Source: Candidatus Omnitrophota bacterium
Lineage (GTDB): Bacteria > Omnitrophota > Omnitrophia > Omnitrophales > Aquincolibacteriaceae
Assembly: GCA_016196565.1 (NCBI GenBank)
Contig: JACPXK010000107.1
Span: forward strand, 1 to 23,272
Reading direction: 5' to 3'
Length of the DNA stretch: 23,272 bases
Shown here: one piece after another, positions 16,089 to 23,209 of the stretch
Layout: each line of letters opens with the position of its first letter
Numbering within the stretch: position 1 is the stretch's first letter
Notes under the pieces: model-generated
What the model saw: the letters and a program-made list of their open reading frames with translations, nothing else
Databases searched by the model: none
What the model was told of the DNA's origin: nothing
Position numbers and translations under genes: made by a program

Positions 16089-17011
16089 TGCCTAAACCCG
16101 TGATCGCCATAACCCCCGGAGACCCCGGAGGCATTGGCCCCGAAGTCATCGCCAAAACTTTCCGCGCGTTTCCCAAGTCCCAATCATGCCGCTATCTTTT
16201 AATCGGAAGCCGCGCGCCTTTTGAATTTCTTGAAAAACGATTTGGTTTAAAACTGAAAATCGATTTTCTCGAGATTGATCAATCCGGTTTTGATGCCGGA
16301 CAAATCTCGAAACGAAATGCCGTGACGGCTTACCGCTCACTCGAAATCGCAACCCGGCTTGCCCGGCAAGGAAAAATTCAGGCGCTTGTCACGGCTCCCG
16401 TGAATAAATCCGCGATGAAGCTGGTGGATAAAAATTTCCACGGCCATACCGAGTTTCTTGCCGCGCGCGCGGCGGCTAAACAATTCGCCATGATGTTTGT
16501 CAGCAACCGTTTGAAAGTCACCCTGGTGACAATTCATGTACCGCTGGCAAGCGTGAGCCGACTTCTTAAACCGGATATGATTTTTGAAAAAATATTTCTC
16601 ACCGACCGATTCTTGAAAAAATATTTCAAAATGAAATCACCGCGGCTTGCTGTCTGCGCTTTAAATCCGCACGGCAGGGAATGCGGCACCGAAGAAGATA
16701 GAGTCATTGTCCCCGCCCTTAAAAAAGCCAAACGTTCAGGAATCCGGGTGGAGGGGCCTTTGCCCGGCGATCAGGTTTTTTTCGACGCCTATCACGGAAA
16801 ATATGACGGGGTTATCAGCATGTATCACGATCAGGGTCTCGCCCCTTTCAAACTTATTGCCTTCCGCGACGGGGTGAATGTCACTCTCGGCCTTCCTTAT
16901 ATCCGCACGTCTCCCGATCACGGCACGGCCTTTGACATTGCCTATCAAGGAAAGGCCGATCCGGTTTCTTTTCAAAGTGCCCTTGGACTCGCCGAAAAAC
17001 TTGTCCGTTAA
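16088..17011 (+). CDS. pdxA: 4-hydroxythreonine-4-phosphate dehydrogenase
   Basis: Enzyme of the DXP-dependent pyridoxal phosphate pathway that oxidises 4-phosphohydroxy-L-threonine. The product is 307 residues, a little shorter than in E. coli (329). The N-terminal ITPGDPGGIGPE at 8-19 and HGHTEFLA at 118-125 are diagnostic. The metal-binding histidines fall at His150, His195 and His247 (in TIHVPL, NPHGRE and YHDQG) by spacing comparison, and SPDHGTAFDIA at 275-285 follows. I chose ATG 16088 over an open frame starting at 16043 because the conserved N-terminus begins here and the codon is coupled to the preceding stop. The product supplies the cofactor used by the aminotransferase encoded nearby, though that proximity may be incidental. 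Confidence 0.95.
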   Translation: MPKPVIAITPGDPGGIGPEVIAKTFRAFPKSQSCRYLLIGSRAPFEFLEKRFGLKLKIDFLEIDQSGFDAGQISKRNAVTAYRSLEIATRLARQGKIQALVTAPVNKSAMKLVDKNFHGHTEFLAARAAAKQFAMMFVSNRLKVTLVTIHVPLASVSRLLKPDMIFEKIFLTDRFLKKYFKMKSPRLAVCALNPHGRECGTEEDRVIVPALKKAKRSGIRVEGPLPGDQVFFDAYHGKYDGVISMYHDQGLAPFKLIAFRDGVNVTLGLPYIRTSPDHGTAFDIAYQGKADPVSFQSALGLAEKLVR

Positions 17012-17021
17012 CTTGTCCATT
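16998..17021 (+). repeat. 12-nt tandem duplication including the pdxA stop region
   Basis: AACTTGTCCGTT (16998-17009) is followed directly by AACTTGTCCATT (17010-17021), 11 of 12 bases identical. Because the unit is 12 nt, each copy is followed by TAA in the same frame, giving pdxA two in-frame stops (17009-17011 and 17021-17023). Confidence 0.7.
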
Positions 17022-17026
17022 AAATT

Positions 17027-17905
17027 ATGCCGACTCAAATAGAGCTTCTCAAAAAATACGGGCTTTCTGTTCAGGGGCATATCGGCCAGCATCTTTTGAT
17101 CGATCCTAATACGCAAAAAAAAATTGTGGACCTTCTCGATTTGAATTCCCGCGACTGTGTGTTTGAAATCGGGCCCGGCCTCGGGGCTTTGACGGGGGAA
17201 ATTTTGAAACGCGGCGCCCGTGTGATTTGTGTCGAAAAAGACGCGCGATTTGTGGAGATTCTTAAAAAAGAATTCATTCAAAATGACAATGAGAACCTTA
17301 AAATCGTTCACGGTGATGCCCTCAAAACGGATTGGAGAAAAATCCTTAAAACTAAAAATTCAAAGCAAAAATTTAAATTCATCAGCAATCTGCCTTATTA
17401 CATGACAACCCCCATTCTTTTCAAGCTGATCGAAGAAAGAAAGTTTTTTTTCAAGGCAGTTTTAACCCTGCAAAAAGAAGTGGCCGAGCGCATTCTGGCC
17501 ATGCCCGGCAGTAAAGATTACAGCCGTTTGACTCTCGGCGTGCGTTTTTACGGGGATGTCGAGCGGGCCTTCAATATATCGCCTCACTGTTTTGCCCCGC
17601 CCCCGGAAGTGGAATCCACAACGCTTGTGTTGACCTTTTTGTCCGAATCAAAACTTCCGAAAGTCGATCAAAAGCTTCTTTTTCATATCATTCAAACGGC
17701 ATTCAGCCAAAGGAGAAAAACCCTGCTTCATCTTTTAAGCCATGATGTCTCGCTTAAACTCGATCGAAAGACATGGATGGCCATTCTTCAATCTTTGAGA
17801 ATTCCCGAAAAAATCAGGGGAGAAGAACTCTTGCTGAAAGACTATTTGGCACTGGCCTCTGAGATTGCTTCGTCGGCTTCGCCTCCTCGCAATGACAAAT
17901 TCTAA
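17027..17905 (+). CDS. rsmA: 16S rRNA (A1518/A1519) dimethyltransferase
   Basis: Dimethylates two adenines at the 3' end of 16S rRNA late in 30S assembly (KsgA). The product is 292 residues. GHIGQHLLID near residue 17 corresponds to the usual FGQHFL. The SAM motif EIGPGLGALT is at 47-56, the acidic VEKDARF at 69-75, and the catalytic NLPYY at 121-125. The PHCFAPPPEVESTTL block and the SQRRKTLLHLL region follow. The C-terminal residues EIASSASPPRNDKF are encoded by a repeat fragment (17861-17896) and are not part of the family fold. The position after surA and pdxA matches the enterobacterial operon order. Confidence 0.95.
   Translation: MPTQIELLKKYGLSVQGHIGQHLLIDPNTQKKIVDLLDLNSRDCVFEIGPGLGALTGEILKRGARVICVEKDARFVEILKKEFIQNDNENLKIVHGDALKTDWRKILKTKNSKQKFKFISNLPYYMTTPILFKLIEERKFFFKAVLTLQKEVAERILAMPGSKDYSRLTLGVRFYGDVERAFNISPHCFAPPPEVESTTLVLTFLSESKLPKVDQKLLFHIIQTAFSQRRKTLLHLLSHDVSLKLDRKTWMAILQSLRIPEKIRGEELLLKDYLALASEIASSASPPRNDKF
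17861..17896. repeat. dispersed-repeat fragment forming the rsmA 3' end and the next start codon
   Basis: The stretch begins GAGATTGCTTCGTCGG and ends CCTCGCAATGAC. From memory this GAGATTGCTTCG...CGCAATGAC pattern is a common dispersed repeat in many uncultured bacterial genomes. GATTGC near the left end can pair with GCAATG at the right end with some mismatch. It encodes the last residues of RsmA and contains the ATG used by the following gene. Confidence 0.55.
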
Positions 17906-18365
17906 CGATTATCATTTCATCACTCAGTGGAACGTAACCGGTGCTATTGAAACTGTTTACGATATTCTCGATGACCCGCTTCACTACCCGGATTGGTGGT
18001 TTCCCGGCTATTTAACCTCCCGGGAATTGAATTTTCCCGCCGGCGGGAAAATTGGGCGCAGAGTTTTATTTGAGCTTAAAAGTGTTATTCCTTACCGTCT
18101 TTCATGGCAAATCGAAAGCGTGGAAGAATTCCGGCCTCACCGTTTGGCGGCCCGTTCTACGGGAGATTTTGTGGGCGAGGGAATATGGACTTTGAGCCAG
18201 GAAAACGGCGTCGTGAAAGTGATTTTCGATTGGAAAATCCGGGTTGAAAAACCGTTTTTAAAATTTTTTTCGCCGCTCTTACGGCCATTTTTTACTTGGA
18301 ACCATCACAAGGTGATGGCGGCGGGCGAAGCGGGTCTCAAGAAAAAATTAAAATCCAATGACTGA
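17892..18365 (+). CDS. SRPBCC-fold protein (polyketide cyclase/dehydrase-like)
   Basis: A 157-residue protein with features of the START/Bet v1-like SRPBCC superfamily, which binds hydrophobic ligands in a deep cavity. The N-terminal beta strand and helix (FITQWNVTGAIETVYDILDDPLHYPDWW) and the later YRLSWQIESVEEFRPHRL and GIWTLSQENGVVKVIFDWKI strands fit that fold. The closing helix is near WNHHKVMAAGEAGLKKKL. No catalytic residues or specific substrate can be named. I start it at the ATG at 17892, overlapping rsmA by 14 nt, rather than at 17865, which would translate the repeat. No Shine-Dalgarno is visible. Residues NFPAGGKIG near position 47 are encoded by a 24-nt perfect palindrome. It overlaps the next gene by 8 nt. 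Confidence 0.7.
   Translation: MTNSNDYHFITQWNVTGAIETVYDILDDPLHYPDWWFPGYLTSRELNFPAGGKIGRRVLFELKSVIPYRLSWQIESVEEFRPHRLAARSTGDFVGEGIWTLSQENGVVKVIFDWKIRVEKPFLKFFSPLLRPFFTWNHHKVMAAGEAGLKKKLKSND
18030..18053. repeat. 24-nt perfect palindrome inside the SRPBCC gene
   Basis: The arm AATTTTCCCGCC is followed directly by GGCGGGAAAATT, its exact reverse complement. The core CCGCCGGCGG and the AATT ends match the intergenic palindrome at 15039-15062. It is translated in frame without breaking the gene. Confidence 0.8.
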
Positions 18366-18708
18366 TATCTCCCAAACGATAATCGAAAAAGAATTCCGCT
18401 GCCGGCGCTGCAACGAATGCTGCCGCCAGCCGGGATTTGTTTATCTTCAAAAAGGCGAGGCTGAGAGAATCGCAGCCTTCTTGAATTTAGAAATCTATGA
18501 TTTTACGGACCGTTTTTGCGATTTTCAGGAAAGAACACGGCTTGTCTTGAAGAAAAAAGAAGGCGAAACCTGTATTTTTTTGGAAAATGACGGCTGCTCG
18601 ATTCACTCTGTCAAACCCGGCCAGTGCTTGGATTTTCCGGTCAAATGGAGAACCGTGAAGAGTTTTAACTACTGCATAGGATTAAAAACACTAAACGGAG
18701 GAAAATAA
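18358..18708 (+). CDS. YkgJ-family cysteine-cluster protein
   Basis: A small cytosolic protein of 116 residues with nine cysteines. The signature CRRCNECC (Cys15, 18, 21, 22) and the block CIFLENDGCSIHSVKPGQC (Cys72, 80, 90), followed by DFP and Cys106, identify the YkgJ / UPF0153 family (often labelled putative zinc- or iron-chelating domain). The metal and function are not established for the family. It overlaps the SRPBCC gene by 8 nt and lies 1 nt before the next gene, so the three are probably one transcript. Confidence 0.85.
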   Translation: MTDISQTIIEKEFRCRRCNECCRQPGFVYLQKGEAERIAAFLNLEIYDFTDRFCDFQERTRLVLKKKEGETCIFLENDGCSIHSVKPGQCLDFPVKWRTVKSFNYCIGLKTLNGGK

Positions 18709-18709
18709 A

Positions 18710-19054
18710 ATGCAATTTATTTTAAAAACCATTCTATCGGGAATTATCATCGCTTTTGCCTCTTGGCTTGCCGGCAAAAGGCCGGTGCTTGCGGGATTTG
18801 TCATCGCCCTTCCGCTCATGTCGATTTTGAGCATTCTTTTTTCTTATCTGGAATACAGGGACATGGAAAAGATTAATCAATTTGCGGTTTCGATTCTGGT
18901 TGGAGTGCCGCTATCCCTCACTTTTTTCATTCCTTTTATCCTGAATAGATGGCTGAAAATGGGATTTCTCCCGACGTATCTTTCGGCGCTTGGCCTTCTC
19001 ACCCTGGCCTATTTTCTCCATCAAATGATTTTCAAAACTCAGTTTTTCCGTTAA
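18710..19054 (+). CDS. small integral membrane protein, DUF3147-like
   Basis: A 114-residue, very hydrophobic protein with four predicted membrane segments at about residues 4-20, 25-46, 56-80 and 86-107. The pattern of an N-terminal SGIIIAFASWLAGKRPVLAGFVIALPLMSILSI-like hairpin and a short acidic loop (EYRDMEK) resembles DUF3147 proteins, whose function is unknown. GGAGG-like sequence (CGGAGGAAAA) precedes the ATG, 1 nt after the YkgJ gene. No catalytic motif is seen. Confidence 0.65.
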   Translation: MQFILKTILSGIIIAFASWLAGKRPVLAGFVIALPLMSILSILFSYLEYRDMEKINQFAVSILVGVPLSLTFFIPFILNRWLKMGFLPTYLSALGLLTLAYFLHQMIFKTQFFR

Positions 19055-19057
19055 AAT
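19029..19057 (+). promoter_or_regulatory. candidate promoter for the slyD-like gene
   Basis: TTTTCA at 19029-19034, a 17-base spacer and TAAAAT at 19052-19057, which overlaps the stop codon of the preceding gene. A start near 19064 would leave an 18-nt leader carrying AAAGGAG before the ATG at 19082. Confidence 0.4.
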
Positions 19058-19081
19058 CACGCCCAACCTAAAGGAGCTGCT

Positions 19082-19552
19082 ATGGCGCAACGCATTATTT
19101 CGTTTCACTACACCCTTCTGAACAACTTGGGAGAAACTATTGATTCTTCGCGACAAGGGGAGCCTTTTCCTTTTATGGAAGGGGCCCGGCAAATTATTCC
19201 GGGACTTGAAAAAGAAATTGTCAGGTTACAGGCCGGAGCAAAAAACCGTATTCATGTGGAAGCGGCCGAGGCTTACGGACCGAAAAATGAAAAAATGATT
19301 ATCAAGGTGCCCGCCTCCAAATTGCCGGCCCAGGATATTAAAGTGGGAGATCAATTCCGCGGCGGCCCGGAACAACACGCCCCGGTTTTTACCGTGATCG
19401 AAGTGAGCCAGTCGGACGTGACACTTGACGGCAATCATCCTTTAGCCGGACAAGATCTTACCTTTGATGTGGAAATTATCGAGATTCGTGAAGCCACAGC
19501 CGATGAAATCAAACACGGTCATGCGCACGGCCTTGAGGGGCACGGCCACTAA
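19082..19552 (+). CDS. FKBP-type peptidyl-prolyl isomerase, SlyD type
   Basis: A cytosolic isomerase and chaperone of 156 residues. The FKBP half is seen in SFHYTLLNNLGETIDSSRQGEPFPFMEG and IIPGLEKEIVRLQAGAKNRIHV. The AYGPKNEKMI segment leads into the inserted IF (chaperone) domain, and the return strand VTLDGNHPLAGQDLTFDVEIIEIREAT is highly typical of SlyD. The C-terminus KHGHAHGLEGHGH is His-rich and likely binds nickel or other divalent metals, as in other SlyD proteins. An AAAGGAG ribosome binding site lies at 19069-19075. Confidence 0.9.
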   Translation: MAQRIISFHYTLLNNLGETIDSSRQGEPFPFMEGARQIIPGLEKEIVRLQAGAKNRIHVEAAEAYGPKNEKMIIKVPASKLPAQDIKVGDQFRGGPEQHAPVFTVIEVSQSDVTLDGNHPLAGQDLTFDVEIIEIREATADEIKHGHAHGLEGHGH

Positions 19553-19560
19553 GGATTTTT

Positions 19561-20901
19561 GTGCTCGAACGTATTTTTAGACTTTCTGAAAATAATACCA
19601 ATGTGAGAACCGAGCTTCTGGCTGGGATCACCACTTTTCTCACCATGGCTTATATTATTTTCGTCAATCCGGCTGTTTTATCCAAGGATTTCAGCGGCAA
19701 TCCCACGGGCCTTGATTTCGGCGCGGTTCTGCTGGCCACGTGCCTGGCCTCCGCGGCCGCCAGCATTTTGATGGGACTTTATGCCCGTTACCCCATCGCA
19801 CTCGCGCCCGGCATGGGAGAAAATTTTTTCTTTGTTTCCGTGATTATGGGCTTGCAAACTCTAGGCATGGCAGAAGCCTGGCGGGTGGCTCTCGGCATTG
19901 TTTTTGTCTCGGGCGTGATTTTTATTTTTGTTTCTTTATTCGGGGCCCGGGAAGCCTTGGTCTATTCTCTCAGCCCTAGTCTTCGAAGCGCCATCGCGGT
20001 GGGAATTGGCCTTCTGATCGCCTTTATCGGACTCAAAAATGCGGGAATTCTAATCGCCAAACCCGGAATCGGAATCGGCCTTAACCCTCATCTTTACAGC
20101 GCGCAGGTAGGAATATTTTGCTTTGCGCTTTTACTCACTGTTTTTTTAGAAATCCGCCGCGTTCCGGGAGCTTTGATTTTGGGAATTCTTGGCGGCGCGA
20201 TTTTTGCTTTGCTCCTTGGCCAAATTCAGTGGACCGGAAAAATTTTTGGATTGCCGGAGATTCACCAATCCGCGATTTTTGCCCTGGATATTCGACGCGC
20301 ACTTTCTCCCACGGCCTTTCCTTTTGTGCTGGTGTTTTTCTTTATGGTTCTTTTTGATACTACCGGAACCCTTGTGGCCGTTGCCCAGCATGGCGGTTTT
20401 ATGAAAGGGCGCGAACTTCCCCGCGCCAAAGAAGTTTTTCTGGTCGATGCTCTAGCCACCGCAGGCGGGGCATGCCTTGGTACGAGCACCGTCACAAGTT
20501 TTATCGAAAGCATTGCCGGAGTCGAGCAGGGAGGAAAGACCGGGCTAACGAGTGTTACTACCGGAGTTTTATTTTTGGCGGCGGTTTTTTTCAGCCCCTT
20601 GATTGGCCTTGTCGGTCAGCACGCTGCAATCACAGCGCCGGCGCTTCTTTTGGTCGGGGTTCTGATGGCTCAAAACGTACGTTCCATTGATTGGAATGAT
20701 CTTTCCGAAGCCTTGCCTTCCTTTTTGATTATGCTCGGCATTCCCTTAACTTATTCCATTGCCGACGGCGTTGCCCTGGGGCTTATCAGCTATCCCGTAG
20801 TCAAAATCCTTTCAGGAAAGACAAAAGAAATTCCCTGGCTGCTTTATCCCGTGGCCCTTCTGCTCCTGGCTTATTTCATTTTTATTCGTTCCAAAATTTA
20901 A
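19561..20901 (+). CDS. NCS2-family purine (adenine/guanine/hypoxanthine) permease, AzgA-like
   Basis: An inner-membrane nucleobase/proton symporter of 446 residues with about 13 hydrophobic segments. LLAGITTFLTMAYIIFVNPAVL at about 20-41 and the two half-helix regions are AzgA-like. These are ALAPGMGENFFF around residue 84-91 and FDTTGTLVAVAQHGG near 263, followed by GTSTVTSFIESIAGVEQGGKTGLTSV near 307. Most AzgA proteins read GMGLNA at the first site, so Glu-Asn-Phe here is a variation in the substrate region and specificity is uncertain. It starts with GTG, 8 nt after slyD, with TAAGGA upstream, so it may be co-transcribed. Confidence 0.88.
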   Translation: MLERIFRLSENNTNVRTELLAGITTFLTMAYIIFVNPAVLSKDFSGNPTGLDFGAVLLATCLASAAASILMGLYARYPIALAPGMGENFFFVSVIMGLQTLGMAEAWRVALGIVFVSGVIFIFVSLFGAREALVYSLSPSLRSAIAVGIGLLIAFIGLKNAGILIAKPGIGIGLNPHLYSAQVGIFCFALLLTVFLEIRRVPGALILGILGGAIFALLLGQIQWTGKIFGLPEIHQSAIFALDIRRALSPTAFPFVLVFFFMVLFDTTGTLVAVAQHGGFMKGRELPRAKEVFLVDALATAGGACLGTSTVTSFIESIAGVEQGGKTGLTSVTTGVLFLAAVFFSPLIGLVGQHAAITAPALLLVGVLMAQNVRSIDWNDLSEALPSFLIMLGIPLTYSIADGVALGLISYPVVKILSGKTKEIPWLLYPVALLLLAYFIFIRSKI

Positions 20902-20934
20902 ATGACCGTGCTACCATCCTTTCCCTTTTCAATC

Positions 20935-20955
20935 AAAAGGGGCCAGGCCCCTTTT
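20935..20955. repeat. palindrome with arms AAAAGGGGCC between the permease and gatC
   Basis: Arms AAAAGGGGCC and GGCCCCTTTT flank a single A at 20945. It matches the layout of the palindrome at 15017-15037 (AAAAGG..CC, one central base, GG..CCTTTT). It may act as a terminator for the permease transcript. It lies in the 78-nt gap before gatC, whose ribosome binding site TTAGGAGA is at 20967-20974. TGC-TACCAT at 20909-20917 is a weak extended -10 candidate upstream of it. Confidence 0.75.
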
Positions 20956-20979
20956 GGGGTAAATCCTTAGGAGAAATGT

Positions 20980-21264
20980 ATGGCATTCGACATCGATAAA
21001 GTGGCGGAATTAGCCAGGCTCAGCCTGAAGCCGGAAGAAAAGCAAAAGCTCGAGAAAGACCTCGAGGCCATTTTGGGCTATGTCAAAAAGCTGGAAGCGC
21101 TCGACACCAAAAATATTCAGCCCATGAGCCATGTGCTAGATCTGGAAAATGTTTTCCGTCCCGATGAAGTGAAGCCATCGGACGTTCGTGATAAAGCTTT
21201 GAAGCACGCGCCGCTCACCGAGGGAAAATTTTTCAAAGTCCCCAAAGTTGTGGAGCGCGAATGA
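20980..21264 (+). CDS. gatC: Asp/Glu-tRNA amidotransferase subunit C
   Basis: The small stabilising subunit of GatCAB, which amidates Glu-tRNA(Gln) and/or Asp-tRNA(Asn). It has 94 residues, the family length. [55 protein letters not shown] and the end [14 protein letters not shown] are diagnostic. TTAGGAGA precedes the ATG. Its TGA overlaps the gatA ATG (ATGA). Confidence 0.96.
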   Translation: MAFDIDKVAELARLSLKPEEKQKLEKDLEAILGYVKKLEALDTKNIQPMSHVLDLENVFRPDEVKPSDVRDKALKHAPLTEGKFFKVPKVVERE

Positions 21265-22685
21265 GCGGAAAGTATCAGCTTACCCTTAAAGAAGCGCTCG
21301 GCATTGCGGCCAAAGAAGGCGCCGGTTCTATCTTCAAGGCTTTCAAAGAACGCACTCAAATTTTAAATCCTAAAATCAATGCCTTTGTCCGGTTTAATGC
21401 TAAAGCCGAGCCCTCGGCCAATGGAAATTCCGCGCTTCACGGTCTTCCCATCGCCATCAAAGACAATATTTGTTTGGACGGCGAAGAAACTACCTGTGCT
21501 TCCAAAATTTTGAAAGGCCATGTGCCGCCTTATGATGCCACCGTAGTCGTCAAATTAAAAAAAGCCGGCGCCACGATTTTTGGCCAATGCAATATGGATG
21601 AATTTGCCTTCGGATCTTCTTCGGAAACTTCCGTGTACGGTGCGGTTAAAAATCCTTGGGATTTAAGCCGCGTGCCCGGAGGTTCCAGCGGGGGATCGGC
21701 GGCCGCCGTCGCCGCCGACATGGCGCTTGCGGCACTCGGCACGGATACCGGCGGCTCGATTCGCCAGCCCGCGGCTTTTTGCGGTGTGGTGGGGTTAAAG
21801 CCCACTTACGGCCGTGTGTCCCGTTATGGACTCATTGCCTTCGGTTCGAGTTTTGATCAAATCGGTCCTATTACCAAAACCGTGGAAGACTCGGCTATCT
21901 TGATGAATATTCTTGCCGGCCATGATCCTAAAGATTCCACTTCCGCCCATCAAACCGTACCGGATTACACGAAGGCGCTTACCCGGAATATCAAAGGTCT
22001 TCGCATCGGGCTTCCCAAAGAATATTTTGTGGAAGGCATGGATAAAGAAGTGGAAAAAAGCGTGCGCCAAGCCGCCGAAACTTTTAAAAAACTCGGGGCG
22101 GAAATCAAAACGGTTTCGCTTCCCAACACGGCGCATTCCGTGGCCGTTTATTATATTGTGGCCGTGGCCGAGGCCAGCTCGAATCTCGGACGTTTTGACG
22201 GTGTGGAATACGGCCTGCGTGCCGATGCCAAGACGCTCAAGGAAATGTATTTTGAAACACGCAATCAGGGATTTGGGGCGGAAGCCAAACGGCGCATTTT
22301 GCTCGGAACCTTTGTGCTTTCGGCCGGTTATTACGAGGCCTATTATTTGAAGGGACAAAAAGTGCGCACTTTAATCCGTGAGGATTTTAATCAGGCCTTC
22401 CGGGAAGTGGATTTGATTCTCGGTCCCACAGCGCCGACTCCGGCTTTTAAAATCGGCGAAAAAATCGATGATCCGCTCGCCATGTACCTCTCGGATATTT
22501 TCACCATTCCGGCTAATCTTGCCGGCGTTCCCGCGATGTCTCTGCCTTGCGGTTTCACGTCATCCGGACTTCCCGTCGGCCTTCAGCTTTCCGCGCGGCC
22601 CTTTGACGAAGAAACCATTTTCCGCGCCGCCCACGCTTTTGAACAAGAAGTACAAGTTTTTAAAAGAAAGCCAGTAGGAATTTAA
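21261..22685 (+). CDS. gatA: Asp/Glu-tRNA amidotransferase subunit A (amidase)
   Basis: The glutaminase subunit of GatCAB; it releases ammonia from glutamine for transfer by GatB. The product is 474 residues, close to the normal 485. The amidase catalytic triad is intact by spacing: Lys67 in IAIKDNI, cis-Ser142 in [13 protein letters not shown] and Ser166 in [16 protein letters not shown]. The [21 protein letters not shown] and [16 protein letters not shown] blocks follow. It is complete at the C-terminus (KRKPVGI). gatB is not downstream, so the partner must be encoded elsewhere or beyond the inserted DNA. Confidence 0.96.
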   Translation: MSGKYQLTLKEALGIAAKEGAGSIFKAFKERTQILNPKINAFVRFNAKAEPSANGNSALHGLPIAIKDNICLDGEETTCASKILKGHVPPYDATVVVKLKKAGATIFGQCNMDEFAFGSSSETSVYGAVKNPWDLSRVPGGSSGGSAAAVAADMALAALGTDTGGSIRQPAAFCGVVGLKPTYGRVSRYGLIAFGSSFDQIGPITKTVEDSAILMNILAGHDPKDSTSAHQTVPDYTKALTRNIKGLRIGLPKEYFVEGMDKEVEKSVRQAAETFKKLGAEIKTVSLPNTAHSVAVYYIVAVAEASSNLGRFDGVEYGLRADAKTLKEMYFETRNQGFGAEAKRRILLGTFVLSAGYYEAYYLKGQKVRTLIREDFNQAFREVDLILGPTAPTPAFKIGEKIDDPLAMYLSDIFTIPANLAGVPAMSLPCGFTSSGLPVGLQLSARPFDEETIFRAAHAFEQEVQVFKRKPVGI

Positions 22686-22692
22686 AACTCTA

Positions 22693-23181
22693 ATGAACCT
22701 TGATAAAGATGATTTATTAAGAAATGCCGCTCCTGGATATGTTTTTGTAACCGTGATTTTTTCCTTTTACGTAGTTACAGGCGATTTACTAACAATAACT
22801 AAAGATTCGAGCATTGCTTTATGGGGTATTGTTGCTGGTTATCCTTTGGGTTTTTTGATCCAAGCAGTCTATAGAACGCTATTTCACATCTGTTTGGGAG
22901 AGCAAAGAAAAATGGAAGATATTGATGCGGAGAATGTCGACCCTACGATTAAAAACCAATTGATAGAACAATTCGGAACTATATATAACAAGGAAAATAA
23001 CAAAAACAATAAAATGCTAGCTCAATGGTTGGCTTTATCATTAAGCAAGAAATGTAATCAACCCTTTAGCAAACGTAGAGATTTTCTTATGTCTTACTTT
23101 CATGCTTTGGGCGCTTGTTCTTTAGCTATAGTGATCTTCCCCCGAAAAAGTGGACACAACGAAGAGTTGGTTTTAGGATGA
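22693..23181 (+). pseudogene. AT-rich membrane-protein gene of unknown function, 3' end replaced by an IS
   Basis: I do not recognise this protein. It has 162 residues, with hydrophobic segments at about 16-32 (YVFVTVIFSFYVVTG) and 42-64 (ALWGIVAGYPLGFLIQAVY). A charged region rich in Asn and Lys follows (YNKENNKNNK), and a third hydrophobic stretch is cut short (LGACSLAIVIF). Base composition and codon use are clearly more AT-rich than in every other gene here, suggesting recent acquisition. The last 15 or so residues and the stop codon come from the left end of the insertion sequence beginning near 23132, so the native C-terminus is lost. It starts 7 nt after gatA with no obvious ribosome binding site. 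Confidence 0.6.
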
Positions 23182-23209
23182 AGCCGGCTCGAAAACTGGA
23201 GGGTGTCCA
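23151..23209 (+). promoter_or_regulatory. inverted repeat that could mask the transposase ribosome binding site
   Basis: TGGACAC (23151-23157) can pair with GTGTCCA (23203-23209), which directly adjoins the transposase ATG at 23210 and the GGAGGG at 23198-23203. Only transcripts entering from outside the IS or from its very edge would carry both arms. Such pairing limits read-through expression in some other insertion sequences; here it is inferred. Confidence 0.4.

Noticed and set aside
17865..17891. Start of the SRPBCC gene at 17865
   Set aside because: The extra residues come from the dispersed-repeat fragment; ATG 17892 is closer to the fold start.
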